DNA from: Dryocosmus kuriphilus
Taxonomy: Eukaryota > Arthropoda > Insecta > Hymenoptera > Cynipidae
Direction of reading: 5' to 3'
Length of the DNA: 64,000 nt
NCBI GenBank assembly: GCA_038277395.1
Contig: CM076196.1
Location: forward strand, 82,773,786-82,837,785
Positions 22,659 through 34,114 of this stretch are shown here, piece after piece (within the stretch, counting starts at the first letter, position 1; each line of letters begins with the position of its first letter). The position numbers were made by a program, and so were the translations under genes. A model generated the notes under the pieces. It saw nothing but the letters and a program-made list of their open reading frames with translations, had not been told where the DNA came from and ran no database searches.

Positions 22659-24004
22659 TTCTGATATTAATTGATGAATTAATATGAATTGAAATTAGAA
22701 CAGTATTTCAATTTACATATTTTCATAATCTCATTATGTTCCTTTTTGAATATTTTATTCGAACTTTTAACATTTGAAATGTAAATAATGCGAGGGAAGG
22801 AATACAATTGTAAAATTTAACGAGAACGGATAAAGAATCTTATTACGTTTCATCTGCGTACAGACTTTTGATCGCAGTTTCACATAACGTAAGGATCTCT
22901 GATTTTGCTAGAGAAGCAGTTCTTACAACTTTTCTACGAAACATCAAGAGGAAACTCGGAGAAAAGATCTATCTTCTCTAACTAGTTTTCCAACTTCATT
23001 TTTCCTTTGTTCAAACCAGTTTCCACAGGTAGTTTATTGTTCTTTTCTGTTCTGTGAAACCATACACATGCCTTTTTTTGGATAAAAGTTATACAATTTC
23101 TCTTTCATAGAAATCGAGATTTTCATGAAAGGATGACTAGATTTTATAGGAAATTAAGCAGCGTTCATTAGCTTATTGTACTGAGTTAGGGATTTCATTT
23201 CCTAACCGGATTTGCTCATAACATATGCACATTTGTATAAAAATAAACTGAAGTTTTGAAAAAGCAATCAATTTAGATGGAAATTAAAATAACGCTAACA
23301 AAATCATTCATGTGTTCTGGGAGAATTGACTTGATTGAAACCGAAATCCGGTAAATTGAAGGTGAAATTAATTGCCTTCTTGTCGGAAAATGTTGATTTA
23401 TATCAAAGATGATATTTGGAGTGTGTACACATGTTAGAATAACCGTCGAAATTCGTTTTATCCTAACCCTACCACAATCTCGACTAAGCTAAGTCATGCT
23501 TGCCTAAATTCTGGGAAACTTATAGGCTGTATGTTCATAACAAGATAATTATAATAACATCAAAGGAGGAGATTCACTAAGGCCGGTTTTTGAGCCATCT
23601 ACTAATTGGTATCAAAAGTTTTTTATTTTATTCATCTAACTAGGTCTCATAACCCCTTGAAAGAATTTTTCCTGAAAGTGATTTGATTTCAAGAAATAGG
23701 CTTTTTTAAGTTTGTATTTTACATGGGTTTTCGCACTTTCGTTCACATCATGCTGGGTTTCACATTATTATTGCACTTAGCCTTTAAAATAAGGCTTATT
23801 TTTATACTCTATTAGGTCTGTGACCATGAAAATAGTAAAAATTTTCTATAATACTTCATCAGATTTATTAGCAATAATTTCTATAAAATATCGAAACAAA
23901 CTTGGACAGACATATTTCTAAGAAAAGGTATGTCATATTAGGATCAATCAAAACTTATGGTCAATTAGAGGCTACGTACTTTGCAAGAGTTTTATTCATC
24001 AGAA
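22659..24004. other. Gene-free AT-rich stretch before the Penelope-like element
   Basis: No coding sequence, RNA gene or strong repeat is seen. The last few hundred bases may include decayed 5' sequence of the Penelope-like element, but no frame could be recognised. Confidence 0.45.
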
Positions 24005-25322
24005 ATGGTTTGTTCATTTGAAGATGATGTTCCTTCTCCTTCATCTTCCGACCAACGCAAGTGTTTTGTTGATATCTGGAGTCACCAAGATACTGTTGAA
24101 GCTCTTTTTACAAATGTACCCAAAGAAAAAGCAGTGTTGTCGGTTCATACACAGTAGATGGAATCAAATTAGCGATAAAACTAGAATTCCGTGGACAGAT
24201 TTTGAAGAGGGACTTAGATTATGTCTTGATAGTACCAACTTTAATTTTAAAGGTATAACATATTACCAAAAGAGAGGGTTACCAATGGGCTCCCCTCTCT
24301 CTCCTATTTTAGCGGACATCGTCATGGATGACTTAGAGCAATTAACTTTACTAAAACTTGGATTCGAAGTACCGGTGTATGTTAGGTATGTCGATGACAT
24401 TTTAGTAGCGCTCCCTGATGGAGAAATATATCATGTTTTACAAGTCTTTAATTCCAACGATTTTGGCATTAAATTCACGCTTGAAAAAGAACAAAATATG
24501 GGGATAAATTTTCTGGATGTGACACTTCATAGAACGATAATCAAAAAATAATTTGTAATTGGTACCGGAAACGCACATGGTCAGGGAGATGTTTGAAGTT
24601 TGAATCAAACCACCCGTTAAAATATAAAAAAGAGTGTGATCTTTAATATGGTAAACAGAGCTGTGTTACATTCTGATAAATAATTTCATCCGGATAATTT
24701 GAGATTGGTTCAGGATACACTGTTAGACAACTTTTATCCGTTACAATTTATCAGAGAAAACATAAATCTCAAATTGAATATTCTGGCACAAGAAGCACAA
24801 CATATCACCCATAAAATAACTCAAAATGTCGAAAATAAACATTACATTAGCATCCCTTACGTAGAGGGATTATCAGAACGGATCGCGAGAATTTTCCAAA
24901 ATTATGAGATAACTGCGGCGTTCAAAAAGAAGAGTGATCTTACAACCGTCTTGAGACCTACCAAAGATAAATTAAATCAGTTTGATAACCTCAATACTGT
25001 TTACGGTATATCGTGTAAGGGACAAAATTGTAAAGCGGTTTACATCGGTCAAACGAAACGTCCTTTAGGTGTAAGGGTAAAAGAACATAGGAAAGATATA
25101 AATAACGAACCTAATAAACAGATCGCGCTCACAAAACATATGATACAAAAAGACCATCCTTTTGATTTTGAAAATGTCAAGATTTTAGCAAATGAATGCC
25201 ACCTTCGTAAACGTTTACTACTTGAAATGTGTCACATTGCCGCCAATAAAAATACGGTTAATTTGAGAACGGATGTGGAAAAACTTTCTAAAATCTATTA
25301 TCCCATCATAAAACAGAATTAA
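24005..25322 (+). pseudogene. Penelope-like retroelement (RT + GIY-YIG endonuclease), decayed
   Basis: Two long frame segments read as a Penelope-like element. The first (frame of 24018-24551) carries reverse-transcriptase blocks GLPMGSPLSPILADI and YVRYVDDILV (YVDD catalytic box), then GINFLDVTLHR. The second (frame of 24699-25322) carries a GIY-YIG endonuclease: VYGISC...KAVYIGQT, then LGVRVKEHR (catalytic Arg), an LLLEM glutamate and VNLRTD. An RT followed by a C-terminal GIY-YIG domain is diagnostic of canonical PLEs. Breaks: the conserved ALFTNVPKEKAVL (frame of 24005) ends at a TAG (24155-24157) before the RT frame is joined by a shift. NWYRK...SNHPLKY (24557 on) lies in another frame, with a return shift near 24627. 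An in-frame TAA sits at 24681-24683. The N-terminal half of the RT is largely missing. The element cannot encode an active protein as it stands. Confidence 0.9.
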
Positions 25323-25789
25323 ATTCTTAGGAAATGGGGTCGTCCATCCTACATGAACCTGCCTTGTTGACCCTGGAGTCTTACCGCCACTAGAATCAAC
25401 CTCCGATTTCTATTTTAAGATTTGGGAACTTGTTAGAAAAATCGCCCACTCGTCAGATGTGGACGGTCTTTCTAACAGAAAAGTTCTCTCCTCATATTTA
25501 AAATATTATTTTTGAATTTGTGGCTTTTTACAACAAAAATACCTATTTACCTGTATGTGCTTGGTTTTTTAATTTCTTTCCTCGAACTCAGAATCTGTGT
25601 TTGTGTATGTTGGTTTGTGATTGTGTGTTGTTTCTCCATACCAGGATTACACCCCACTTCTCAACGACACGGTTTAATACACAGGGAGACGGAAGAAAGA
25701 GCATTATAAAGATAAGGAAAATTTATGCATGATTATAACCTGTATAAAATTTAGGGAATAATTTTTTTAGGGATTTATTTAACTGTAAT
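25323..25789. other. Possible 3' tail of the Penelope-like element, non-coding
   Basis: This stretch follows the endonuclease stop without a clear boundary. It contains GGGTCGTCC and GTTGACCCTGG, and the pair TTGTTAGAAAAATCGCCC / GGTCTTTCTAACAG. I looked for a hammerhead ribozyme core (CTGATGA...GAAA), known in some PLEs, and did not find one. Open frames at 25512-25732 are not recognised. Confidence 0.35.
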
Positions 25790-26190
25790 TAATTGGCACT
25801 GATGAGTACTGTGAGCGCAACATCCAACCACTCTTGCACCACTTTTGCACTGGCAGTACCAACCAATTATCGGATTGGGTCCAATATTAGTTTCTATCTA
25901 TAAATTATACACTTTGGAAGATGTATGACGAGACTGAAGTTGTTCTTTTAGAATGCCTTCTTCCTGTTTGTGGACAAGAAAAGAGTACATTCCATCATCC
26001 GCTAAATATTCCTCGGTATACGATTGGGCTTGTTTCAGCTGATATACTCTGAGTGTGATGTATCGCAACTCATCAAGAGTTAACCTAGGAAAATCAGGTA
26101 GTGTCTCTTGCGTTACAGGAAGCCACCTCATTCTTGAAGGCGATTGGGCTGCGAAGCCAATGGCAACATAGACTGCGAATTTGTTTATTT
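25790..26190 (-). pseudogene. SWIM zinc-finger protein fragment with premature stop
   Basis: Reading the - strand from about 26190, the frame gives FPRLTLDELRYITLRVYQLK, then SYTEEYLADDGMYSF, then LQSRHTSSKVYNL. It meets TAG (25898-25900) and continues in the same frame with GWYCQCKSGARVVGCCAH. The last block is a SWIM-type CxCx9CxH zinc finger. In the related insect and cnidarian proteins I recall, the stop position is a tryptophan (NLW), so TAG is probably a one-base change from TGG. The frame ends soon after CCAH, and an in-frame stop lies just upstream of about 26190. Only the C-terminal module is therefore present. Such proteins occur in many dispersed copies and may be transposon-derived; this is from memory, not a search. 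It lies about 500 bp from the PLE, on the opposite strand. Confidence 0.75.
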
Positions 26191-27000
26191 AGTTTGTTTA
26201 TAACAATAATATATGTAATTAATTTTATTGTTTAATGCTTGATTATTATTTGCAATTGGATTAAAGATAAAAATCACATGATAAATATCCAGAATCATTA
26301 AAAAAATCTTCTTCTATTGTTTATAATAAATTATTTACATATAAATAACTACTAATTCCTACTTTAAAATGTTTATTTATCGATTACCTTTTAATACCAC
26401 GCATTTTTAATAGTCTAACTGTTATTATTGCATCCATATCTTAAAATTAACCATTTTTTCAAACTTTATTTTTAATAATAAAAATTTAACAATATTTCTC
26501 AAAAATCGAGTCAGAGCGATCTCTTAAGAATTTAATTTTCTTTAACCTAAAAAAAAAACTTGTAAATCGGTTGAGAATGTAAGCTGAAATCGTATTTTGA
26601 ACATTTTTTCAGCTTTCTGTCCCACTTTGCGACACCTTTTCTTTATTAGATTTTAATGTATGTTGGAAATTTTTAAAAAGTGAAAGCAAATCAGCGTCTC
26701 CAAATAACGAGATTCTATCTGGAGGTGTGCAAATTATAAAGTTCTATCTCGAAGCGTGCAAATAGAAAGGTTCCGTCTCGGAGAGGGCGCTGATGTGACA
26801 TACAGTTTACGTGCAAGAATTTGCAATCTTCTAATTTTTTCCACCTAGATAGAACCTTTTAATATACATATATCGAGGCAAAACCTTGTCATTTAGATAC
26901 TTCGAAATATATAAGAAAAAGTTTGTGTGACCCTTTAATAACAGGAGAGAAAATAACAATTTCCAAATGTGTTGAGAAATTGAAAAATAGAGTAACGACA
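26191..27000. other. AT-rich stretch containing a 29-bp triplet repeat
   Basis: Nothing coding is recognised. It includes the three-copy 29-bp tandem at 26701-26787 listed separately. ATCAGCGTCTCC before and GAGGGCGCTGAT after that tandem form a rough inverted pair. Confidence 0.5.
26701..26787. repeat. Three-copy 29-bp tandem repeat
   Basis: Units start CAAATAACGAGATTCTATCT (26701), CAAATTATAAAGTTCTATCT (26730) and CAAATAGAAAGGTTCCGTCT (26759). Each is exactly 29 bp and each ends in a GGAG/GAAG...GTG-type word. The copies differ by several substitutions and no indels. Confidence 0.85.
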
Positions 27001-27800
27001 TCAATAGTGAGCCAACTAAGGGCGCTCAATATAAAGAGACTGTCCAGGAAAAGTTGATACGCGTAGATGAATATTCTGCGTATTTTATACTTTTTGACTC
27101 ACCTATTATTTTTTCCCGCAATTGCTTTGAAAACTATGAAATATGTAAGCAAATTAAAGATGTCTAAAGCGTCATCAGTTAGCCACTGAAAATCATTATT
27201 GAGCCACGCGTAGCGTCAATAGTGAGCCGGGTAAATCGATAAAGAAGAACAGCGTTCGAACCTAGCGCCATCTAGTAATTCTTTTTCGTATTCAGTTTTG
27301 TCCTTAATATAGGGCATTTTTGACGCGGCGCACTAACAGCGACGAAAAATTAAATATGAAAACTTCAGTAGTGAGCAAGGCTGGCTCATCACTGAAGAAT
27401 CTTTAAAAATCGGATTCAGTAGATTAGCGAACAATAAAACTAGCTCATTCAAGTGTTTTCTCCAGTAATTGGTTACACAGTATACAGTTTACATTCTCAA
27501 GTTGTGAAAATATGGAACTTCCGATAGTTATGTGTATTGTGTATTCACTCGGAAATAGTGGGTTTTTTCTTTGAGTCTGACAGTAAGCTAATTGTTACGA
27601 TAAATGTCATGACCGCTAAAATTAGGTACACTGTTGATCTTTTGGCATAAATAATGGATTAGCGGGATCTTTTACTCGCTACTGGCTGGTTACAAAATTA
27701 ACCTTGCACGTCAAGGAAATGCAGGCAGCAGATAATTTCAATATTTCTTTTTGAATTTACTACTCTGATGCGAAATTCAAATCTAGTGGCTCACTATTGA
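27001..27800. mobile_element. TIR element built around a GTGAGCC motif
   Basis: The left end TCAATAGTGAGCCA (27001-27014) is inverted at the right end as TGGCTCACTATTGA (27787-27800). The core word recurs inside: CATTATTGAGCCACGC and TCAATAGTGAGCCGG near 27199-27232, and a hairpin CTTCAGTAGTGAGC / GGCTCATCACTGAAG at about 27362-27396. No transposase frame and no clear target duplication is seen. This is inferred to be a non-autonomous DNA element. Confidence 0.65.
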
Positions 27801-28684
27801 AGGGGGGCACACTATTCATGTATTTACCCTATATTGAGAAATTTCGACGGGAAATTTTCCGTCAAGATTTTTCTGAGCAGAATATGTATTGGACGTGGTT
27901 AAGTGGATGTCGTTCCGTGACGTATAGGATCTTAGCTTCGCCCGTATGCCACGAATATGTGTCGTATGCGAATTACGTGGTTTAGTAAGATCGTCGAATA
28001 TCGGTGATCGTAACCGAAAGCATGCATGACGTCAAGATTGTGAAGTGACCCAATCAGATTCTAGAGGTAACATCCAGATTGCTAATTCTCCAAGATTAAT
28101 AATAAATTAGTCGTATTTTAGGACAAACAATTCCTTTAATTCAAGTAGTAAACAAATTTAGTGTAAATATAAAGAAAAGAATTCAGAAACTTTTAAAGAG
28201 CAGTTTAAATATTATGGTTCCTTCTCTGACTCGAGGGAAGGACTTGAAAAGGCACTTTATAAGAAATAAAGAAAGTTCTTGAAATTGTTAAAACTCGGTG
28301 TCTTATGGTAATTATGCAAAGTGTGAAGATCCTTAAGCACACTTAATTGCCTGTAGTGTACACCGATAGAAAGAATCATTTGGAGCAATCTTCGCGTCTT
28401 AACTAATAATGAATATGGATTTGAATACGGGCAAATGAATGTGTATTAACAATTAATGCGCAAGTGCTTTGAGAATAGTGCTTATATTTTCATTGTAGAT
28501 CATTTTTTAGCCATTAATACGCGATTCTTTATAGTTAAGAAATACGCGTTTCCTCCAAAGCTATGTAAACGTTTTTTCGTAAATGACTCAGTTCTTATAC
28601 ACAAATGATTCTTTCTATCAGTGTATGAGCAATTAATCATGCTTTCATTTTTAAACCTACTTACCGTAATCCTTTAAACATTGC
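27801..28684. other. Gene-free AT-rich stretch
   Basis: No recognisable coding sequence or repeat. The open frame at 27797-27985 starts at the edge of the TIR element and shows no domain. Confidence 0.45.
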
Positions 28685-28838
28685 ACACCTCTATTGAAAA
28701 TCCGATTTTCAGTGCCTGTAGAATGGGGTGAAAAAAATGTTTCATCCCGCTACGTCACCGTTTTCATCCCTAGGGATGGAAACACTCTGTTTCGCGCCGC
28801 TCTACAGGCACTGAAAATCGGATTTTCAACAGAGGTGT
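28685..28838. mobile_element. Short foldback element with about 37-bp arms
   Basis: ACACCTCTATTGAAAATCCG plus ATTTTCAGTGCCTGTAGA (from 28687) is the near-exact inverse of TCTACAGGCACTGAAAAT plus CGGATTTTCAACAGAGGTGT (28801-28838); arms of 38 bp differ at one position. In the loop, TTTCATCCCTAGGGATGGAAA forms a second small hairpin. No target duplication is obvious. Confidence 0.9.
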
Positions 28839-30182
28839 TGTGAAAAATAACATGCAATACTCGGCATGAAAGACAGTGATCGAACGCTGTTTTTCATCCC
28901 TTGTAATGCAATATAATATTGGTTACGCGGATTTAAATTTTACTCTTCAAAATTCTAGCGTAACTTCAAATTTTAACTATTCAGAGAAAAAAAAAGTCAA
29001 ATTAAACAATTACTAAAATCGCAAAACATTTTAGATCCCTCGAAACCTTAAGTAATAACCACTTTAAACTAAGTTAATAATATTAATATTCTAAGAGAAA
29101 AATGGTTATTTTATCGAGGATTAGATTTAAAATTGATCTCTCATTTTTTAAATTATTGTTTATAAACCTTTAAATTTAAATAAATTTTACGAACAGATCT
29201 GTTGTTGGAAAATGAGAGATTAATTTCCATATATAGAAATTGTTATTAAAAAAGCTATTGTGTATATTTTCAATTTTTTCCCGTTAAAAAAACATTTTTC
29301 TTTTAGAATATATATTAAGTAATAGCACTAAAATTCAAATTGATAAATAATTAAGTTTTCCAAGGATTTCTAGCCACTCTTGACCCTCTTTAAAATTAAA
29401 GATTTTCAAAATTCAAATCGTTTTAGATTGAAAATTTCAAATGGAAACGTTAATGTTGGTAGAACCTCAAGTTGGATATTTATTCGAAGTAGAATAATCT
29501 AACGTCGAAATTTGAAAGTGTATGTGTACAAATACTTACATCTTAAAGAAATTCCAATCGAAAGTGTACAAAATTGAATAATATTAAATTTTAGGCATTA
29601 AATATTGAATAATGTTAAACATTTTCAAGCTTCAGAAATTCAAAATGTTGAAGTGTTTATGAGTTTAGTTCTGCAAAATTTGATGAGTTCGTCGTTTTTA
29701 GATATGAAATTTAACATTAAAAATGAAAATTTTCAAATTTGCTTTAATTAAATATCGAACTATTAAGCCGTGTTGTAGAAAAAAATCGATGCACATTGTA
29801 AATTATTCATCAAATTACACTTAAAAGCATTTTTCAGGTGCCAAATTAGATTCGATTTATCAACTCGTCTTTCTAGAAAGCGGATCGATTTTAAATTGTA
29901 CTGCTATAACGCGAAGATGAATTTATATATGAAAAACTAACAATTTTATCTGATAATTACAAAAAAGTGTAATAATAATCATTGTAAATCGATTGCTAAG
30001 CATAATAAAAGTATAAGCAATAAAACAAATTTAAAGTGAAACAAACAAACATTTTAGTCACCAGTGTTATATTTCTTAGAATTAAACTATTTCTAATTCA
30101 AGGCGCTGTAAATTTAATTTCTTTATGAAACTTTATAAATTCCAAAAATATTTACTCATTTAGAAATTACTTCTTTTTTCAG
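28839..30182. other. Intron sequence up to the 110-bp exon
   Basis: Very AT-rich with no recognised feature apart from its end. A pyrimidine-rich acceptor (TTACTTCTTTTTTCAG) closes it at 30182. The preceding 45-bp exon expected from the family gene structure was not found in 1-30182. Confidence 0.6.
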
Positions 30183-30292
30183 GAATGGACGGACTATAAT
30201 TTACAGTGGAATGAGTCGGATTATGGAGGAGTGAAGGGTCTTCGAATCACACCGAACAAGTTGTGGAAACCCGACGTCCTCATGTACAACAG
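30183..30292 (+). CDS. nAChRalpha: nAChR alpha subunit, 110-bp internal exon (loops D and A)
   Basis: This exon encodes part of the extracellular ligand-binding domain of a nicotinic acetylcholine receptor alpha subunit. It starts after a strong acceptor (TTCTTTTTTCAG) and ends at the donor AACAG|GTAATA. The translation begins EWTDYNLQWNESDYGGVKGL and ends RITPNKLWKPDVLMYN, followed by two bases (AG) of a split serine codon. The EW...QW block carries the loop D region and LWKPDVLMYN carries loop A of the agonist site. NES is a possible N-glycosylation site. The 110-bp length and phases 0/2 are the conserved pattern of insect nAChR alpha genes as I recall it. GGVKGLRITPNKLW places it in the alpha5/6/7 group rather than alpha1-4. 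Product identity is firm. The paralogue (alpha6 favoured) is inference. Confidence 0.95.
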
Positions 30293-33280
30293 GTAATACA
30301 AGCTTTTTCAATAAATTCCCACTGATTACTAAGAGATCTAGTGGATTCGATAAAATTGCATAAGTACTAACTACCCCACTAACATTTTCGCGAAAGAAAA
30401 TCAAATCAAAATATTAAAACGAAACAAGCATTAAACTTTGTATCCTTAAATATTACAACGGCGTTCAAGCAAATAATTTATTTAAAAACACTAACATTTT
30501 TCATTTAAAAAAACCTGGCATACTTATAAATAATTTACGCGATTTTAAATAAATTTTTTGCTCCCTACTTTTGGAAAATTATTGTAAATACCATTTTTTC
30601 TACAACTTTAAAAATTAGTTGCAGCCGGATAGACATAAAGTGGTCCGAGACAGAATTTTCAATTAAGGGATTATTACCTATGTTGCATAAATTGTTCGGC
30701 TTTTGTGAATAGAAATTGAAAATGAGCACGCCAGTTCGTATATAATCCTTTGCTGCTAATAAACATATTTTATGGTTTAATACTTTTAGTAGAAGACTTA
30801 TTATTACTGTGACATAAATTGAGAATATTTCAATTCAAGTTCGTAATTTCTCTAATTTTTTTTGTTTACTTAAATATTGCTTAGTTAATTTAATAATTCT
30901 CTAGGCTTCTGTACAGAAAAAATTTCCAGTTTAAACAAAAAAATACTGAAAAATAAAATCAATAAACCCAAAGTATTTTGATTTTTAAAACAGCCAACTG
31001 TATCCCCGACTCATGGATTTCCATATCTTTGAATTAGCTATGTGACTTAGCACGTTAAAAGATATAAAAATTCGAAAACAAGTGCTGTTAGTAATTTGAA
31101 TTATTTTTATTTCGATTAGAATTTTATTAATGTATTTTGATCATTTTAACGTAATAAACCGTAATATGAGCTATGAATTTGAAACCTCTGTTAAAATTAT
31201 TCCTATCTAATTAGCACTATATTCAGACTTCCAACATTTTGTTTTTAGCTATGTAATATCTTTGTCTTAACAATTTAGAAATGTGTTTTATTACTAATAA
31301 TGGTCCAAATCAATTATAATGCAAATCCCTATTTGAAGGATTTTGCCAATACCGTTTGTTCATTTCCAACGATATTTGTGGCCAGATCAAGTATTAATAT
31401 CGTTACAAATTTTTTTCTATGTTTTTTTATGAACTGAAACTGAACACATTAGCTTGATAACCATAAAATATGTAAAGTTATTCTAATCGTAAAATGAATA
31501 ACTGAATAATTTATGTGGCGGGAAATAAATGTCTATTTGAATGAAAAAAAGTTGATAAATCATTGGGCCGAGTAAATAGGATCGCTGATGTAAAAATCGC
31601 ATGAAATCGGAATAGTATTGACAGAATTTAGAATGTTTCAGAAACCACCGACAAGAGAAAGAAAGCTGCTGCTCGAACGATAATGGATAGCGTCATTTTG
31701 TTCGCTAAATTGAGTACTAACCACAAGTAAACGCGCGTTCGAGCGCAGTAACATTGACATTATCACAGCGTAGTTTTCTTGATTATTTTTCAAAAGATAA
31801 TAACAAAAACCGAAGGGTATGTAATTTTGTTTTCCCCCAGTGTTGCTTCGCATCTTACTATATACACATAAGTATCAAAGTAATTATCGAGCCCCCTGAC
31901 ATGCATGTCTTAATTATTTGAGTCCATGCTAGAAGTAAGCAGAGTATTGCTCCTTTATCTTAATACTCGTATGATAAATACCTACATTTTCTTATTTGTA
32001 AATACTTACTCTTAACGCAACGATCAATCCCGAGTAGTTATATATATATTACTCTTCACGAGTAGCTCAGTTTTTTCCAGTCGAGATATTTTGCGCTTTT
32101 ATAAATCACTCAAAAATATCCTACACTACTGAAAAAAACTTCACTCCTCTCAACGAGTTTACCAAAACTCTGCAGAGCTCTCGTAGTCGTCGACTCGTCC
32201 AGAACGCACATTTTGTACAATGTGCAAAAAAAAAACGCGTCTTTTGACCACTGTGACAGCATTATAAATCACTCTCCCGGATACTTGACTTCCTTTAACT
32301 TACGGATGATTCTAGTTTTTTTTTTTGCCGCGAGACTTCAACTTTCAAGTATCGATTTGTACCTTTCTGTAAAGCGTCCTGAATCCTTGACTCAATTAAC
32401 CGCGATTCACTTCGATTCATATCCTTCGGCGCCTCGAAGAACATATACAGAGAGGAAACAAATCTCCTCAGCTCGCTAACATGTTGATTCCCATACGCAT
32501 CACGCCCTTACTTAGTTATAGGTATCCTGCCCCAACCCTATAGATTAAATAGCTGTAGTTACTAAAATAAACATATATAATAATCGGGCTTTCTGATGTC
32601 AGAGGGGCAAATGCTTCCTCTGTCCAGAGAGTCCTCATAATTGTACATCCATGCTCGCTTTCGAACTCGTTTCTCATCGATCGCATCGTGCTGAGCATTC
32701 GCGAACCTATCATTTCGCGATAATCAATAAATGTGTGCCAACGTTAAAAGCACATTCGTCAAGCCAGGTGGTCCACATGCAAAAACTCACAGTGGAAATC
32801 CTCGATTCGATGCGCTACATAGATATATCTTTCGCGATGTTCTATAATTTATTAACAGAAGCTTCTATTTGTCTAAAAACCTCGTCCATTTTGCAGAATC
32901 CAGAAAGAAAACAACTCTGGGTATACACAGTTATACGTTCATGATGATAGAGAGACTTTTTGTCACACGTTGAGCTGATTTTTTGATCATCTGCAATCAG
33001 AAAAATTTTGTTGAAGAAAGAGATTCTTTATACTTTTTTAATACCTGAGTAAAGTACTTTTGTACCAAAGAACATTTTGACAGGTTGTACCGGTAGGTAT
33101 TTTAATTTGCTATTTTCATACTTTCTGGAGTTAGGCTTGACGAAAAAAAAAATACTTTAGCTGTTTTGGAAATATTTTTTTGTTAAAACTCTCATGGATA
33201 ATTATGATAATCTCAAATTTCAAATATAAAATTGCTAATACATTTTTTTCAATATTTTACATTTATCTACCTGTCAAATA
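30293..33280. other. 14.2-kb intron, first part
   Basis: AT-rich. No alternative exon could be recognised. A more mixed-composition patch at 32090-32950 has several short open frames on both strands (32213-32479, 32516-32713, 32651-32944) but no domain and no clear splice borders. It could be a regulatory or conserved non-coding region. Confidence 0.45.
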
Positions 33281-34114
33281 GGGTGGATCGAAAAAAAAAT
33301 TTTAGAAATCAAAAACAGCCTAGCACTGAAAAGTTTCATTTTGGGACCTTTATAACCTGTGTAAAATTTGAAATAGTTTTAAAATATCCTAAATTTCTTA
33401 GAGCACGTAGAAAGTTTTCTCCCGATCGAAATTTGTCTTAAAAGAAATGAGAAGATTTTATCAATTAAAATGGCCAAACTTTAAATTAAATGAAAATGAA
33501 AAAATTCGTAATTCTCACAGTTTTGAAAAAATCGCTAATTTCCATTTTTTCATAATGTACATAATATGTCCGATTTTAAAAAATCTTGTGAGATTTTAAT
33601 ATTTTCAGTTTTTTAGCACAAAATATCATTTTGATAAACCTCAAGTAATAAAAATAATTTTTAAAAGCTTTGCAAACTATCCACAATTTTTTTTGAAGAT
33701 TTAGAATCTTTCTTTACTTAAAATTTACAACAAAAATTAGTATTAGTAATTTTTGTAAATCTCTGAGAATTACGAATTTTTAAATCTTCACTTAGGTCAG
33801 AATCTATCTACTTTAATTGCTAAAATCTTCTCAATTTTTGTTTGCAAATTTTAAGAGCGAGAAACTTTCTATATGCTCAAAAAATTTTCAGGATAGTTTA
33901 AAATGCTTTCAAAAATTATTTTAGTTTTTTGTGGTTCATAAAAATGAGATTCTGTCCTAGAAAAACTGAAAATATTGAAATCTTACATACAAAATGTTTA
34001 AAAATTGGACATATTGATCGTTCTATTTCAAATTTTACTCAGATTATAAGGTATCCAAAATAAAACTTTTCAATGCTAGGCTGTTTCTGATTTCCAATTT
34101 TTTGCGACTCACCC
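33281..34114. mobile_element. TA-flanked foldback MITE (Tc1/mariner-like)
   Basis: GGGTGGATCG (33281 on) is inverted as CGACTCACCC (to 34114), and TA lies outside each end (33279-33280, 34115-34116). Arms continue: AGAAATCAAAAACAGCCTAG pairs with CTAGGCTGTTTCTGATTTCC, then AAAAGTTTCATTTTGGGACC / GGTATCCAAAATAAAACTTT. Weaker pairing reaches almost to the centre (GAGAAGATTTTATCAATTAAA / CTTTAATTGCTAAAATCTTCTC). The whole 834 bp is thus nearly one palindrome. No transposase frame is seen. Open frames at 33232-33441 and 34044-34241 are arm read-through. Confidence 0.85.

Noticed and set aside
25323..25810. Hammerhead ribozyme expected in some Penelope-like elements (CTGATGAG occurs at about 25798)
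   Set aside because: No GAAA core partner or closing helices around it; that CTGATGAG lies in the SWIM fragment.
1..30182. Searched for the preceding 45-bp nAChR exon (DEKNQ...TNxWLxL)
   Set aside because: No segment with that peptide and flanking AG/GT was seen; a 45-bp exon could still be missed by eye.
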